Shown piece by piece: positions 8,864-16,589 of a stretch of DNA of 35,867 nt. The translations under genes were made by a program, and so were the position numbers. Within the stretch, counting starts at the first letter, position 1, and each line of letters opens with the position of its first letter. A model generated the notes under the pieces. The model was not told where the DNA came from and did no database searches. It saw nothing but the letters and a program-made list of their open reading frames with translations. The DNA comes from Promethearchaeota archaeon Loki_b31 (GTDB lineage: Archaea > Asgardarchaeota > Lokiarchaeia > Sigyniarchaeales > SOKP01): the NCBI GenBank assembly GCA_005222975.1, contig NJBI01000035.1, positions 1 through 35,867 on the forward strand. The letters are read 5' to 3'.

Positions 8864-9322
8864 ATGGAGAATAATTATAAAATTGTAATATTTGCTTGTC
8901 TAAAGTGAGGATATAGCGCTGCAGATTTAGCAGGAGTCTCTCGTATGAAATATACAGCATCAGTAAAGATTATTAAAGTAAGATGCACTGGAAGAGTCGA
9001 TGTAAAGCACATCTTATATAGCATAAAAGCTGGAGCTGACGGAGTTATGGTTGTTGGATGACGACCAAATGAATGTCAGTTTAAAGAAGGAAATTTTAAC
9101 GCCCAAAGACATGTTGATTTTGCTAATAGAATTTTGGAAAAGCGAGGATTCGGTAGTCGAAGAGTTAATATGTATTGGCTAAGTAGTGCTGAGGCAGAAA
9201 AGTTTGTTAAAAGCGTCGAGGATGCGTACGAAAAGGTAAAAAGATCTGGACCCAATCCGTTAAAAAGCATGGATATTAAAAAAGTAAAACAAAAAATATT
9301 AACTACTCCCATAGAAGAATGA
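8864..9322 (+). CDS. mvhD: MvhD/VhuD selenoprotein with two selenocysteines (UGA codons)
   Basis: Reading two TGA codons (8906-8908, 9059-9061) as Sec gives a 152-residue MvhD. Key residues are C12 and U15 (ACLKUGYSAADLAG), C41 (RCTGR), U66 and C71 (VGURPNECQF). The all-Cys paralogue at 20526 reads CCNWCSYAGADLAG, MCSGR and TGCHIGDCHY, so both UGA codons replace Cys, and most are expected ligands of the [2Fe-2S] cluster by which MvhD passes electrons to HdrA. VhuD is a known selenoprotein in methanogens and Lokiarchaeota. ATG 8864 has GGAGG nine bases upstream and follows hdrA by five bases. The final codon is itself TGA (9320-9322); two codons later comes TAA (9329-9331), so a third Sec followed by two residues cannot be ruled out. 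Confidence 0.92.
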
Positions 9323-9351
9323 ATCTTATAAAAAAAATTTAGTTATAAGAT
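9323..9351 (+). repeat. Perfect 9-bp hairpin that competes with the SECIS lower stem
   Basis: ATCTTATAA (9323-9331) pairs fully with TTATAAGAT (9343-9351) around an 11-base loop. Its 3' arm is the same strand that forms the lower stem of the SECIS candidate, so the two folds exclude each other. It starts immediately after the TGA at the end of mvhD, where a ribosome would unfold it. Any regulatory role is inference. Confidence 0.5.
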
Positions 9352-9383
9352 GACTTACCTTGCGAAGGAGGGAGTCTAATAAT
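9342..9383 (+). promoter_or_regulatory. SECIS element candidate (eukaryote-like UGA/GA core) in the 3' UTR of Sec-mvhD
   Basis: Folded by hand. Lower stem: GTTATAAGA (9342-9350) with TCTAATAAT (9375-9383), eight pairs with one A-A mismatch at 9347/9378. Core: UGAC (9351-9354) faces GGAG (9371-9374), giving the tandem A-G and G-A sheared pairs of a kink-turn, preceded by A as in AUGA. Upper stem: CTT/AAG-like pairing with CCTT (9358-9361) against AAGG (9365-9368), one bulged A at 9357, and a short GCG apex next to AA. The upper helix is shorter than in eukaryotic SECIS. Lokiarchaeota selenoprotein genes are reported to have eukaryote-like SECIS structures. The position, 20 bases after the UGA-containing mvhD, fits. 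No other candidate was seen for hdrA, so it may serve both genes. Confidence 0.72.
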
Positions 9384-9433
9384 AGTTTAATTTGTTAATA
9401 TGTGCATTTAATAAATAGGTAAATGAAGGAAAT

Positions 9434-10942
9434 ATGGTTCAAGTTGTAAATAGCAAGTTATTTAAGGGAATTTCTCCCAAAGACTTAATGGAGGCTACTT
9501 ATCAAGCTTCGGGAAACTTTCAAGTTAGAGCTTTTTTTGAAGCAAAAGAAGAGATATTGAAAGTAAATAAATTTTCTGAAAACGAATTTTACGAAATCCT
9601 AGATGCTATGATAGAAGCAGAAACTGAGCGTAAATTAGTACTGAAAGAATTAATGGGGAATAAGCCGTTATTTTTAGAGGAAATCGTAAAGATCGTCAAA
9701 GATTTCCCTCCTGAAAATGTTATTGGAGATGTTATATATTTAAAAGAACAGGGGTATGTTCAGGAACATGTGGAAATCAAGACTAAAACGGTTATAAAAA
9801 AAATCAAGGGAGAAGAAAAAGAAGTTGAAGTGAAAGAATTCTTTTATAGGTACCAAGTAAGGGATTTACCAGACGATTTTATTGAGTACTATTTTGAACC
9901 TGTTTCTATAGTTTTTAACGCGGGAGTCTGTTGTCAATGTGGATGGTGCTCTGCGATCTGTCCTGTAAACGCCATTGTAGTAACGGCAGACACTCTTGAA
10001 ATTGACGAAGATATTTGCATGAAATGTGGGTTGTGTTTTTCGGTCTGTCCTCGTTCCTTTTCGATAGATCAAGCTAACGAAAGCATTAAAAAGTTAGACA
10101 AATCTTTAAAATGGTCTGACAAAACTGGAGCTTATATTAACGCTTACTCAGCATCAACGACCAAAGATGATATTAAGAAAGTTCGTCAAGATGGTGGTAT
10201 TGTAACTTCTATCTTGGAATATCTTTTAGATAATAATCTTGTTGATGCAATTGTAGCTGTGCAGCATTCTGAGGAATTATGGAGACCAGAACCTGTAATA
10301 GTAGAAAGTGTGGAAGATTTATATAAAACGGGTGGAACTAAATATGCAAATTCGCCTTCTTTAACCATCATAGATCAATGTAAGAAATACGAGAAGATAG
10401 CTTTCGTAGGAGTGCCTTGCATGATGAAAGCTATAGAAAAGGGGACTATGTTTCCAAGTGGGTTACCATTTTTTAAAAATATTAAATACAAGATCGGTCT
10501 TTTTTGCATGGAATCATTCCCTTACGACGGAATAATTAATTTAGCTAAAGAACAGTTTAATAAGGACATAAACGAACTAACCAAAATGAATATTGGAGGC
10601 GGTAAATTTATAATAAATTTGAAATCTGGAGAGCAAATGGATGTACCACTTAAAGAAGTGCAAAAATACGCGCGTGATAATTGTCATTTTTGTGAAGATC
10701 TAACATCAGATTACGCCGACATTTCTGTAGGATCGATTGGGTCGCAAGATGGATGGTCTTCTGTAATAACGAGATCGAAAGATGCAGATAAACTATATAA
10801 CGATATAGTTAAAGCAGGATTAATCGAATCTAAGAGTTTAAAGGATGTAAAGCCCGGGCAATTTCTAGTTGAAAAAATTGGTGTAAGTAAACGAAAAAAA
10901 TGTAAATCAATAAATTTAAAAGAGAATCAAGATGGACACTAA
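9434..10942 (+). CDS. FrhB-like F420-oxidoreductase subunit with N-terminal helical extension
   Basis: A 502-residue protein. Residues 1 to about 160 form an extension not found in FrhB: helices (SPKDLMEATYQASG; NEFYEILDAMIEAETERKLV) followed by a possible winged-helix-like segment with a basic hairpin (KTKTVIKKIKGEEKEVEV). Two ferredoxin motifs follow, CCQCGWCSAICP (about 166-177) and CMKCGLCFSVCP (about 195-206). The FrhB core shows RQDGGIVTSILEYLL, GGTKYANSPSL, VGVPCMM and CHFCEDLTSDYADISVGSIG. FrhB modules carry FAD and react with F420, so this protein may feed electrons to or from the neighbouring HdrA/MvhD. ATG 9434 follows AAGGA by four bases. Its last 11 bases overlap the next FrhB gene. 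Confidence 0.87.
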   Translation: MVQVVNSKLFKGISPKDLMEATYQASGNFQVRAFFEAKEEILKVNKFSENEFYEILDAMIEAETERKLVLKELMGNKPLFLEEIVKIVKDFPPENVIGDVIYLKEQGYVQEHVEIKTKTVIKKIKGEEKEVEVKEFFYRYQVRDLPDDFIEYYFEPVSIVFNAGVCCQCGWCSAICPVNAIVVTADTLEIDEDICMKCGLCFSVCPRSFSIDQANESIKKLDKSLKWSDKTGAYINAYSASTTKDDIKKVRQDGGIVTSILEYLLDNNLVDAIVAVQHSEELWRPEPVIVESVEDLYKTGGTKYANSPSLTIIDQCKKYEKIAFVGVPCMMKAIEKGTMFPSGLPFFKNIKYKIGLFCMESFPYDGIINLAKEQFNKDINELTKMNIGGGKFIINLKSGEQMDVPLKEVQKYARDNCHFCEDLTSDYADISVGSIGSQDGWSSVITRSKDADKLYNDIVKAGLIESKSLKDVKPGQFLVEKIGVSKRKKCKSINLKENQDGH

Positions 10943-12044
10943 AACATTTCAGGATTTAATAAAGGAAGTACACGATATAGGCATTTGTCAAGAATGTGGA
11001 GGCTGTGTAAGTTTTTGTAGCTCAGCAGAATATAATGTTATTGGATTTAAAGACCAATATTTGCCTCCAGTATATATTAACGAAGATAAATGCCTCGAAT
11101 GTGGAATATGTTATTATATTTGTCCACAAACACATGTTTTAGACGATGATCTCAACAAAACCTATAATTTTTCTGATTTTTCTTCTATGCCAATCGGATT
11201 TTACGAGGATATATATTCGTGTCAAGCCTCTGATGAGGAATTTTTAGAATATGGAACTGATGGCGGTGTAGTGAACTCAATAATAAATTATTTGATAGAA
11301 AAAAAAATGGTTGATGGAGCAATTGTTTCGAGGACTGAAGCTCCTTTTTCCAGGGAAGCAACTTTTGCCGATAATAAACGTGATTTAATAAGATCTTCTG
11401 GAACTAAATTGGATATCTCGCCTCATTTAGACGAGATACAAAAGTTTAGTACTTATACTCATTCAATTCCAGAATTGAATCATTATAAATTCAAAAAATT
11501 AGCGGTAGTGGGTACTCCTTGCCAATTATATACGATCAGGTGTATGCAAGATTTAGGAGTGACTCCTTCTGAAAATGTTGAGATATGTCTTGGCTTATTT
11601 TGTTATGAAAATTTCTTTTTTGAAAAATCGCAGATAAAGAAATTTGAGAAAGATTTTAACATAAAATTTTCTGACATTGTTAAGATCAACATCAAAGAGG
11701 ATGTGATTTTTAGATTAAAAAGTGAAGGAACAGGAGAAAAAATAATCCATATTCCATTTAATCATTTAAAAGAGTATAAGCGTCCAGCCTGTAACGCTTG
11801 TGATGACTTCACTAATATTTTTGCTGATATCTCATTTGGAGGGTTAGGCTCACCTGATAAATATACTACTGTTATACCTCGAACTGAGAAAGGCAAAAGT
11901 ATTTTATCTCAGGTAATTAATGCTGGAATAATTAATTGTTTAGATTTAGATTCGAATAAAAAAACTAAAATGACTGAGTTAATTTCCCAATTTTCTCAAT
12001 CAAAAATTAAACGTAAAGAAGATTTTATGAAGAATATAATTTAA
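10932..12044 (+). CDS. FrhB-like F420-oxidoreductase subunit (second copy, short form)
   Basis: A 370-residue protein with two cluster motifs. The first, CQECGGCVSFCSS (about 17-27), keeps all four cysteines but lacks the proline that usually follows the last one; the second, CLECGICYYICPQ (about 54-66), is standard. The FrhB core follows: GTDGGVVNSIINYLI, SSGTKLDISPH, VGTPCQLYTIR and CNACDDFTNIFADISFGGLG. It overlaps the preceding FrhB gene by 11 bases and is followed 13 bases later by the HdrD-like gene, so tight translational coupling is likely. Two different FrhB proteins side by side suggests either two F420 sites or one catalytic and one electron-relay subunit; the sequence does not say which. 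Confidence 0.87.
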   Translation: MDTKTFQDLIKEVHDIGICQECGGCVSFCSSAEYNVIGFKDQYLPPVYINEDKCLECGICYYICPQTHVLDDDLNKTYNFSDFSSMPIGFYEDIYSCQASDEEFLEYGTDGGVVNSIINYLIEKKMVDGAIVSRTEAPFSREATFADNKRDLIRSSGTKLDISPHLDEIQKFSTYTHSIPELNHYKFKKLAVVGTPCQLYTIRCMQDLGVTPSENVEICLGLFCYENFFFEKSQIKKFEKDFNIKFSDIVKINIKEDVIFRLKSEGTGEKIIHIPFNHLKEYKRPACNACDDFTNIFADISFGGLGSPDKYTTVIPRTEKGKSILSQVINAGIINCLDLDSNKKTKMTELISQFSQSKIKRKEDFMKNII

Positions 12045-12057
12045 AGAGGAGTCTATT

Positions 12058-13329
12058 ATAACAGAAACAAAAAGAGATATTGAGAGAAAAAAGTTATTTG
12101 GAGATACCTTAGATTATTTAGACAAAATTTATGAACCAGATTTAAGAAAGCTATTAAAGAAATGCTATCAATGCGGTCGATGTAGCGGAGTTTGTCAATT
12201 AAGTAAGGTACAAAAATACACTCCAAGTAAAATTATTCAATTAATTTTAGAGGGTTTTGAAGAAAAAGTATTAAAGAGCGAGGTATTATGGGATTGCCTG
12301 ACGTGTAATTTGTGTCTTGCGATATGTCCAGAGGAAATAAACTTTGCAGATCTTGTTAGAATGGCCAGATATAAGATGAGGCATTCATACAATCAAAATA
12401 TCGATGAATCAATAGCACATAAAGGAATCTATACGACGATTTCAGAAATAATAAGTCGTCCATATATTAATCCAGATAGATCTCTCGAATGGATTCCTAA
12501 GGGTTGTAAAACATCGAGTAAAGGGAATATTTTATATTTTGTTGGTTGTTTACCTTATTTCAATTACGAATTTGATAATTTAGATTCTATAGCAAAAAGT
12601 ACGCTACAAATTTTATGTAAAGTCGAAAAAGAACCAATAGTCGTTTTTAAGGATGAAATTTGTTGCGGACACGATATATACTGGGGTCAAGGAAAGTTAA
12701 AAACATTTATTAAGTTAGCAAAAAAAAATATTGAAATGTTTGAGAAAGCAGGAGTCTTTACTATCGTAACTGCTTGTGCTGAATGCTATAGAACTTTTAA
12801 GATTGACTATCAAAAAATTTTTGAAGATTTTAACGAAAAATTTGAAGTAAAGCATATTATTGAATACATTTATGAGATGTGGAAGGAAGGTAAAATAGAA
12901 TTCATAAATACGAGTAAACTTGAAGAACAAATCCCATTTACATATCACGATCCATGTAGATTAAGCAGGTTTTTACCCAAAGAAAATAATATTACTGAAA
13001 GTGTTCGGGAAATATTTAAGGAATTCAATAAATTAGGTTATAATTTTAACGAGATGGAACATAATAAATCAAACTCTTTATGTTGTGGTGTGAATTCTTG
13101 GATGAATTGTAATGAGAAATCTAAAGCTCTTAGATATAAAAGAATGTTAGAAGCCAAATCTGCTGGTACAGTAATGGTAACCTCTTGCCCGAAATGCCGA
13201 ATACATTTATCTTGTCTCCAAAATGATATCGAAGAAATTTCTTCAATAGAGATATTAGATTTCTCTGAGTTTTTAATAAATCATATTAAAGTTATTGAAT
13301 CCAATAGAAAAAGTGAGGAACAGAAATAA
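12058..13329 (+). CDS. HdrD-like protein (HdrC iron-sulfur domain fused to HdrB CCG domains), unusual start codon
   Basis: About 423 residues if started at ATA 12058. The HdrC-like part has CYQCGRCSGVC (C36, C39, C42, C46) and CLTCNLCLAICP (C80, C83, C86, C90). The HdrB-like part has two CCG motifs: C164, CCG at 202-204 and CAEC at 240-243; then DPC (C300), CCG (342-344) and CPKC (377-380). CCG motifs hold the non-cubane [4Fe-4S] clusters that reduce heterodisulfides in HdrB/HdrD. The first ATG/GTG/TTG in frame is TTG 12310, which would cut through the second cluster motif and lose the first. The frame is open back to 12040, and GAGGAG (12046-12051) sits six bases before ATA 12058 and three before ATT 12055. 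So the gene starts at a rare codon or carries a sequence error. It overlaps hdrA2 by one base (TAATG). Confidence 0.88.
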   Translation: MTETKRDIERKKLFGDTLDYLDKIYEPDLRKLLKKCYQCGRCSGVCQLSKVQKYTPSKIIQLILEGFEEKVLKSEVLWDCLTCNLCLAICPEEINFADLVRMARYKMRHSYNQNIDESIAHKGIYTTISEIISRPYINPDRSLEWIPKGCKTSSKGNILYFVGCLPYFNYEFDNLDSIAKSTLQILCKVEKEPIVVFKDEICCGHDIYWGQGKLKTFIKLAKKNIEMFEKAGVFTIVTACAECYRTFKIDYQKIFEDFNEKFEVKHIIEYIYEMWKEGKIEFINTSKLEEQIPFTYHDPCRLSRFLPKENNITESVREIFKEFNKLGYNFNEMEHNKSNSLCCGVNSWMNCNEKSKALRYKRMLEAKSAGTVMVTSCPKCRIHLSCLQNDIEEISSIEILDFSEFLINHIKVIESNRKSEEQK

Positions 13330-16300
13330 TGGAAGGGTCGGTATTGGTCATTGGCGCTGGTATTGCTGGAATCCAAACCTCTTTAGATCTAACCGAACTT
13401 GGATTTAAAGTTTATCTTGTAGAAAGATCGCCTTCAATTGGCGGAAGGATGGCTCAACTTGATAAGACTTTCCCTACGAATGATTGTAGCCTCTGCATTT
13501 TAGCTCCGAAAATGGTTGAGGTGTTTAGAAATCCTAATATTGAGCTAATGACTTATCACGAAGTTAAAAAAATTAGTGGAGATGCTGGAAATTTTACCGT
13601 CACTGTTCTAAAAAAGCCTCGTTATCTTGAAGAATCCTTGTGCAAGGGGTGCGGGGATTGCGCAGCAAAGTGTCCTAAAATTGAAGTTCCTAATCTCTTC
13701 GATATGAATCTTGGCAAAAGAAAGTCAATTTATATACCTTTTCCACAAGCGGTCCCTCCAGTATACCTAATTGATCCCGAGCTTTGCCTTAAAATAACTA
13801 AAGGTGTGTGCGGAGTCTGTCAAAAAGTATGTACGGTTGAAGCGATAGATTTTGAGCAAAAACCTCAAGAAATTAAAATTAATGTGGGGGCTATTGTTGT
13901 AGCAACGGGATTTGATATGCCTGCTGAACAATTAAATTCAAGATGGGGGTATCGATATCAAAATGTAGTGAGCGCTTTAGAATACGAAAGAATATTATGC
14001 GCCTCTGGTCCGTTTGAAGGTCATGTCTTACGCCCTAGTGACCAAAAAGAACCTGAGAAAATAGCTTTCATTCAATGTGCGGGCTCAAGGGATTTACATG
14101 AAGGAATTCCTTATTGTTCGTCAGTATGTTGTATGTATAGCGCCAAAGAAGCGATCATAACTCGGGAACACTCAGATAATACTGAATGTTTTGTTTTTAG
14201 ACACGATATCAGAGCATATGGAAAAAACTTTTATGAATTTACCCAAAGAGCTCAAGAAGAATATGGCGTAAAATATTTTCAGACAAAAATAAGTAATATT
14301 GAAGAAGACACGGAAACTAACGATTTAATTATTCGCTATGAAGATTTAAAAAATGGAACATTTAATGATTTCCGAGCTAATTTAGTCGTTTTAGCTACAC
14401 CGTTGGTTCCTACAAAAGGAACAGAAGAATTAGCAAGCATCTTAAAAGTTGAATTAGACAAATACAATTTTTTTAAAGAAAAATCTTATTTTAACAAATC
14501 CTTGTCATCAAAAGGGGGAGTTTTCTTATGTGGTTTCTGTCAAGGACCAATGGACATACCCGAAACTGTTGCTGACGCAAGTGGAGTAGCATCTCAAGTC
14601 GCAATGTTACTAAATTCAGTAAAATTTAACGCAATTAAAGAAAAGAAATTTGATGAACCTGAAAAGGAAGTAAAGATTACAGACGAACCACGTATAGGAG
14701 TGCTTATCTGTCACTGTGGGATTAACATTGGAAAATATGTTGATGTTTCTAGTGCTGTAGATTATGTTAAAACATTACCTTATGTTGTTCATTGTGAAGA
14801 TAATATGTATTCTTGTTCTAGTGATTCCCAAGTAAGAATAAGAGAATTGATAAAAGAACATAATCTTAATAGATTTATCGTAGCTTCGTGTACGCCAAGA
14901 ACCCATGAATCATTATTTCAAGAAACCTGCTTAGAAGCTGGATTAAACAAATATTTATTCGAAATGGTTAATATACGCGACCAATGCAGTTGGGTTCATA
15001 TGAATGAATATGAATTTGCAACTGAAAAATCTAAAGATTTGATACGAATGGCTGTTGCTAAAGCGCGGTTACTAAAACCTCTTACTGAAACAAAATTAGA
15101 TATTACACCAACCGCTTTAATTATTGGTGGTGGTGTAACTGGTATGACTGTTGCCCTCAATCTTGCTAATCAAGGATTTAAAACATATATTGCTGAAAAA
15201 GAAGATAATTTAGGAGGTAATCTTAACAACCTTAATATTTTATATCCAATCCACGAGGAGGCTTCAAAATTTTTAAAAGAGATTATAAACAAAGTTGAGA
15301 AAAATAAAAATATCCAGATTCTTCTCGAGTCAGATATTAAAGAAATTAAAGGATTTATCGGTAATTATAATGTTTCTATTACCGCATTAAATCAAAAAGT
15401 TCACGATTTAAAAGTTGGTACAATTATTATTGCTACTGGAGCTCAAGAGTTAAAACCAGAAGGTATTTTTCAGTATAGCAAAAATAATAAAAATGTACTT
15501 ACTCAATTAGAATTAGAAAAAAGATTGAAAGAAGAGGGTAAATCTTGGCTCGACAACATAAATCGCATAACGATAATCCTCTGTGTCAATTCAAGGCAAA
15601 AGGAAGGAGAAGGAATAACTTATTGCTCAAATATTTGCTGTGGAGTGAGTATTAAAAATATTAGTATTTTAAAAGAATTAAAACCAAACCTCGAAATTGT
15701 TGTTCTGTACAGAGATCTTCAGATGGCTAAAAAGGAGTTTGAAGAATACTATCGTGAACGTAGAAAAGAGGCTATGTTTCTGAGATATGACTTAGAAAAC
15801 ATACCAAAAATAATGAAAAAAAGCGGTAAATCCGAAAAATATCAAGTATCTGTATTTGACACGAATTTACAAGATAATCTTCAATTTGATACAGATTTAA
15901 TTGTATTATCAACTCCTATGATTCCCTCTGACAATTTAGAAGGATTAGCTAGGATGCTAAAAGTACCATTGGATAAAAATGGTTTTTTCTTAGAAGCACA
16001 TGTTAAGCTAAGACCTTTAGATTTTGCTACAGATGGCATTTTTCTAAGCGGATGTGCCCAATGGCCAAAGAACATTCAAGATTCAATTTCCCAAGCTAAT
16101 GGAGCTGCGGGGAGAGCAAGTAGATTTTTAAGTGCTAAAACAATTACAAGCTCAGGATTGATAGCCGAAGTAAACCCGGGAAGATGTATAGGTTGTGGGA
16201 AGTGTGAATCCGTTTGTCCATATAATGCTATTGAACTTAAGGAAGCAATTATGGACTTTGAAGAAATTAGTTTAAAAGTTTCAAAATCCTTTATTAACTC

Positions 16301-16421
16301 AGCACTGTGTAAAGGTTGCGGCACTTGTGCGGCAACATGTCCAAACGGCGCAATATCTGTAAAGCATTATGATTTCGATCAAATTTATGCTATGATAGAA
16401 TCTTATTTACTAGAATCGTAA
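13329..16421 (+). CDS. Tandem HdrA (two fused HdrA modules), all-cysteine
   Basis: A 1030-residue protein made of two HdrA units. Unit 1 starts directly with the FAD motif VIGAGIAGIQ (about 6-15), has DCSLCILAPKM, the ferredoxin insert CKGCGDCAAKCPKIEVPNL and CGVCQKVC. Unit 2 begins near residue 456 with the thioredoxin-reductase-like domain (ICHCGINI, MYSCSSD, ASCTPRTHE, then CSWVH), has a second FAD motif IIGGGVTGM (about 597) and ends with two ferredoxin motifs CIGCGKCESVCP (about 954) and CKGCGTCAATCP (about 995). In unit 2 the DCSLC cysteines and the ferredoxin insert are gone (LGGNLNNLNILYP), so its flavin site probably differs. ATG 13329 overlaps the stop of the HdrD-like gene; GAGG lies upstream. 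It is the last gene of the cluster before the AT-rich insert. Confidence 0.92.
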   Translation: MEGSVLVIGAGIAGIQTSLDLTELGFKVYLVERSPSIGGRMAQLDKTFPTNDCSLCILAPKMVEVFRNPNIELMTYHEVKKISGDAGNFTVTVLKKPRYLEESLCKGCGDCAAKCPKIEVPNLFDMNLGKRKSIYIPFPQAVPPVYLIDPELCLKITKGVCGVCQKVCTVEAIDFEQKPQEIKINVGAIVVATGFDMPAEQLNSRWGYRYQNVVSALEYERILCASGPFEGHVLRPSDQKEPEKIAFIQCAGSRDLHEGIPYCSSVCCMYSAKEAIITREHSDNTECFVFRHDIRAYGKNFYEFTQRAQEEYGVKYFQTKISNIEEDTETNDLIIRYEDLKNGTFNDFRANLVVLATPLVPTKGTEELASILKVELDKYNFFKEKSYFNKSLSSKGGVFLCGFCQGPMDIPETVADASGVASQVAMLLNSVKFNAIKEKKFDEPEKEVKITDEPRIGVLICHCGINIGKYVDVSSAVDYVKTLPYVVHCEDNMYSCSSDSQVRIRELIKEHNLNRFIVASCTPRTHESLFQETCLEAGLNKYLFEMVNIRDQCSWVHMNEYEFATEKSKDLIRMAVAKARLLKPLTETKLDITPTALIIGGGVTGMTVALNLANQGFKTYIAEKEDNLGGNLNNLNILYPIHEEASKFLKEIINKVEKNKNIQILLESDIKEIKGFIGNYNVSITALNQKVHDLKVGTIIIATGAQELKPEGIFQYSKNNKNVLTQLELEKRLKEEGKSWLDNINRITIILCVNSRQKEGEGITYCSNICCGVSIKNISILKELKPNLEIVVLYRDLQMAKKEFEEYYRERRKEAMFLRYDLENIPKIMKKSGKSEKYQVSVFDTNLQDNLQFDTDLIVLSTPMIPSDNLEGLARMLKVPLDKNGFFLEAHVKLRPLDFATDGIFLSGCAQWPKNIQDSISQANGAAGRASRFLSAKTITSSGLIAEVNPGRCIGCGKCESVCPYNAIELKEAIMDFEEISLKVSKSFINSALCKGCGTCAATCPNGAISVKHYDFDQIYAMIESYLLES

Positions 16422-16531
16422 AATTAAAAGCTGAAAAATCATGCCAAAAGCAAAGAGAAAAGTAATAAAACAATTCAACAAATAACTGCTTGAATGCATA
16501 TTTTTTCATTTAATAATACACATGCCAATTA

Positions 16532-16550
16532 AATGCAATCAGATTGCATT
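16532..16550. repeat. 19-bp palindrome between convergent genes
   Basis: AATGCAATC (16532-16540), one central A, then GATTGCATT (16542-16550): nine perfect pairs. It lies between the end of the tandem hdrA and the end of the HEPN-like gene. It may be a transcription terminator, a protein site or the edge of an inserted segment; no copy was found at the other end of the insert. A second small hairpin (AGAAAT/ATTTCT) is at 16571-16586. Confidence 0.4.
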
Positions 16551-16589
16551 ATAGTCCTAGACAATATACGAGAAATTGAGATTTCTAAC

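Noticed and set aside
16441..16485. A 14-codon basic peptide (MPKAKRKVIKQFNK) after the tandem hdrA
   Set aside because: Too short, with no ribosome-binding site and no homologue known to me.
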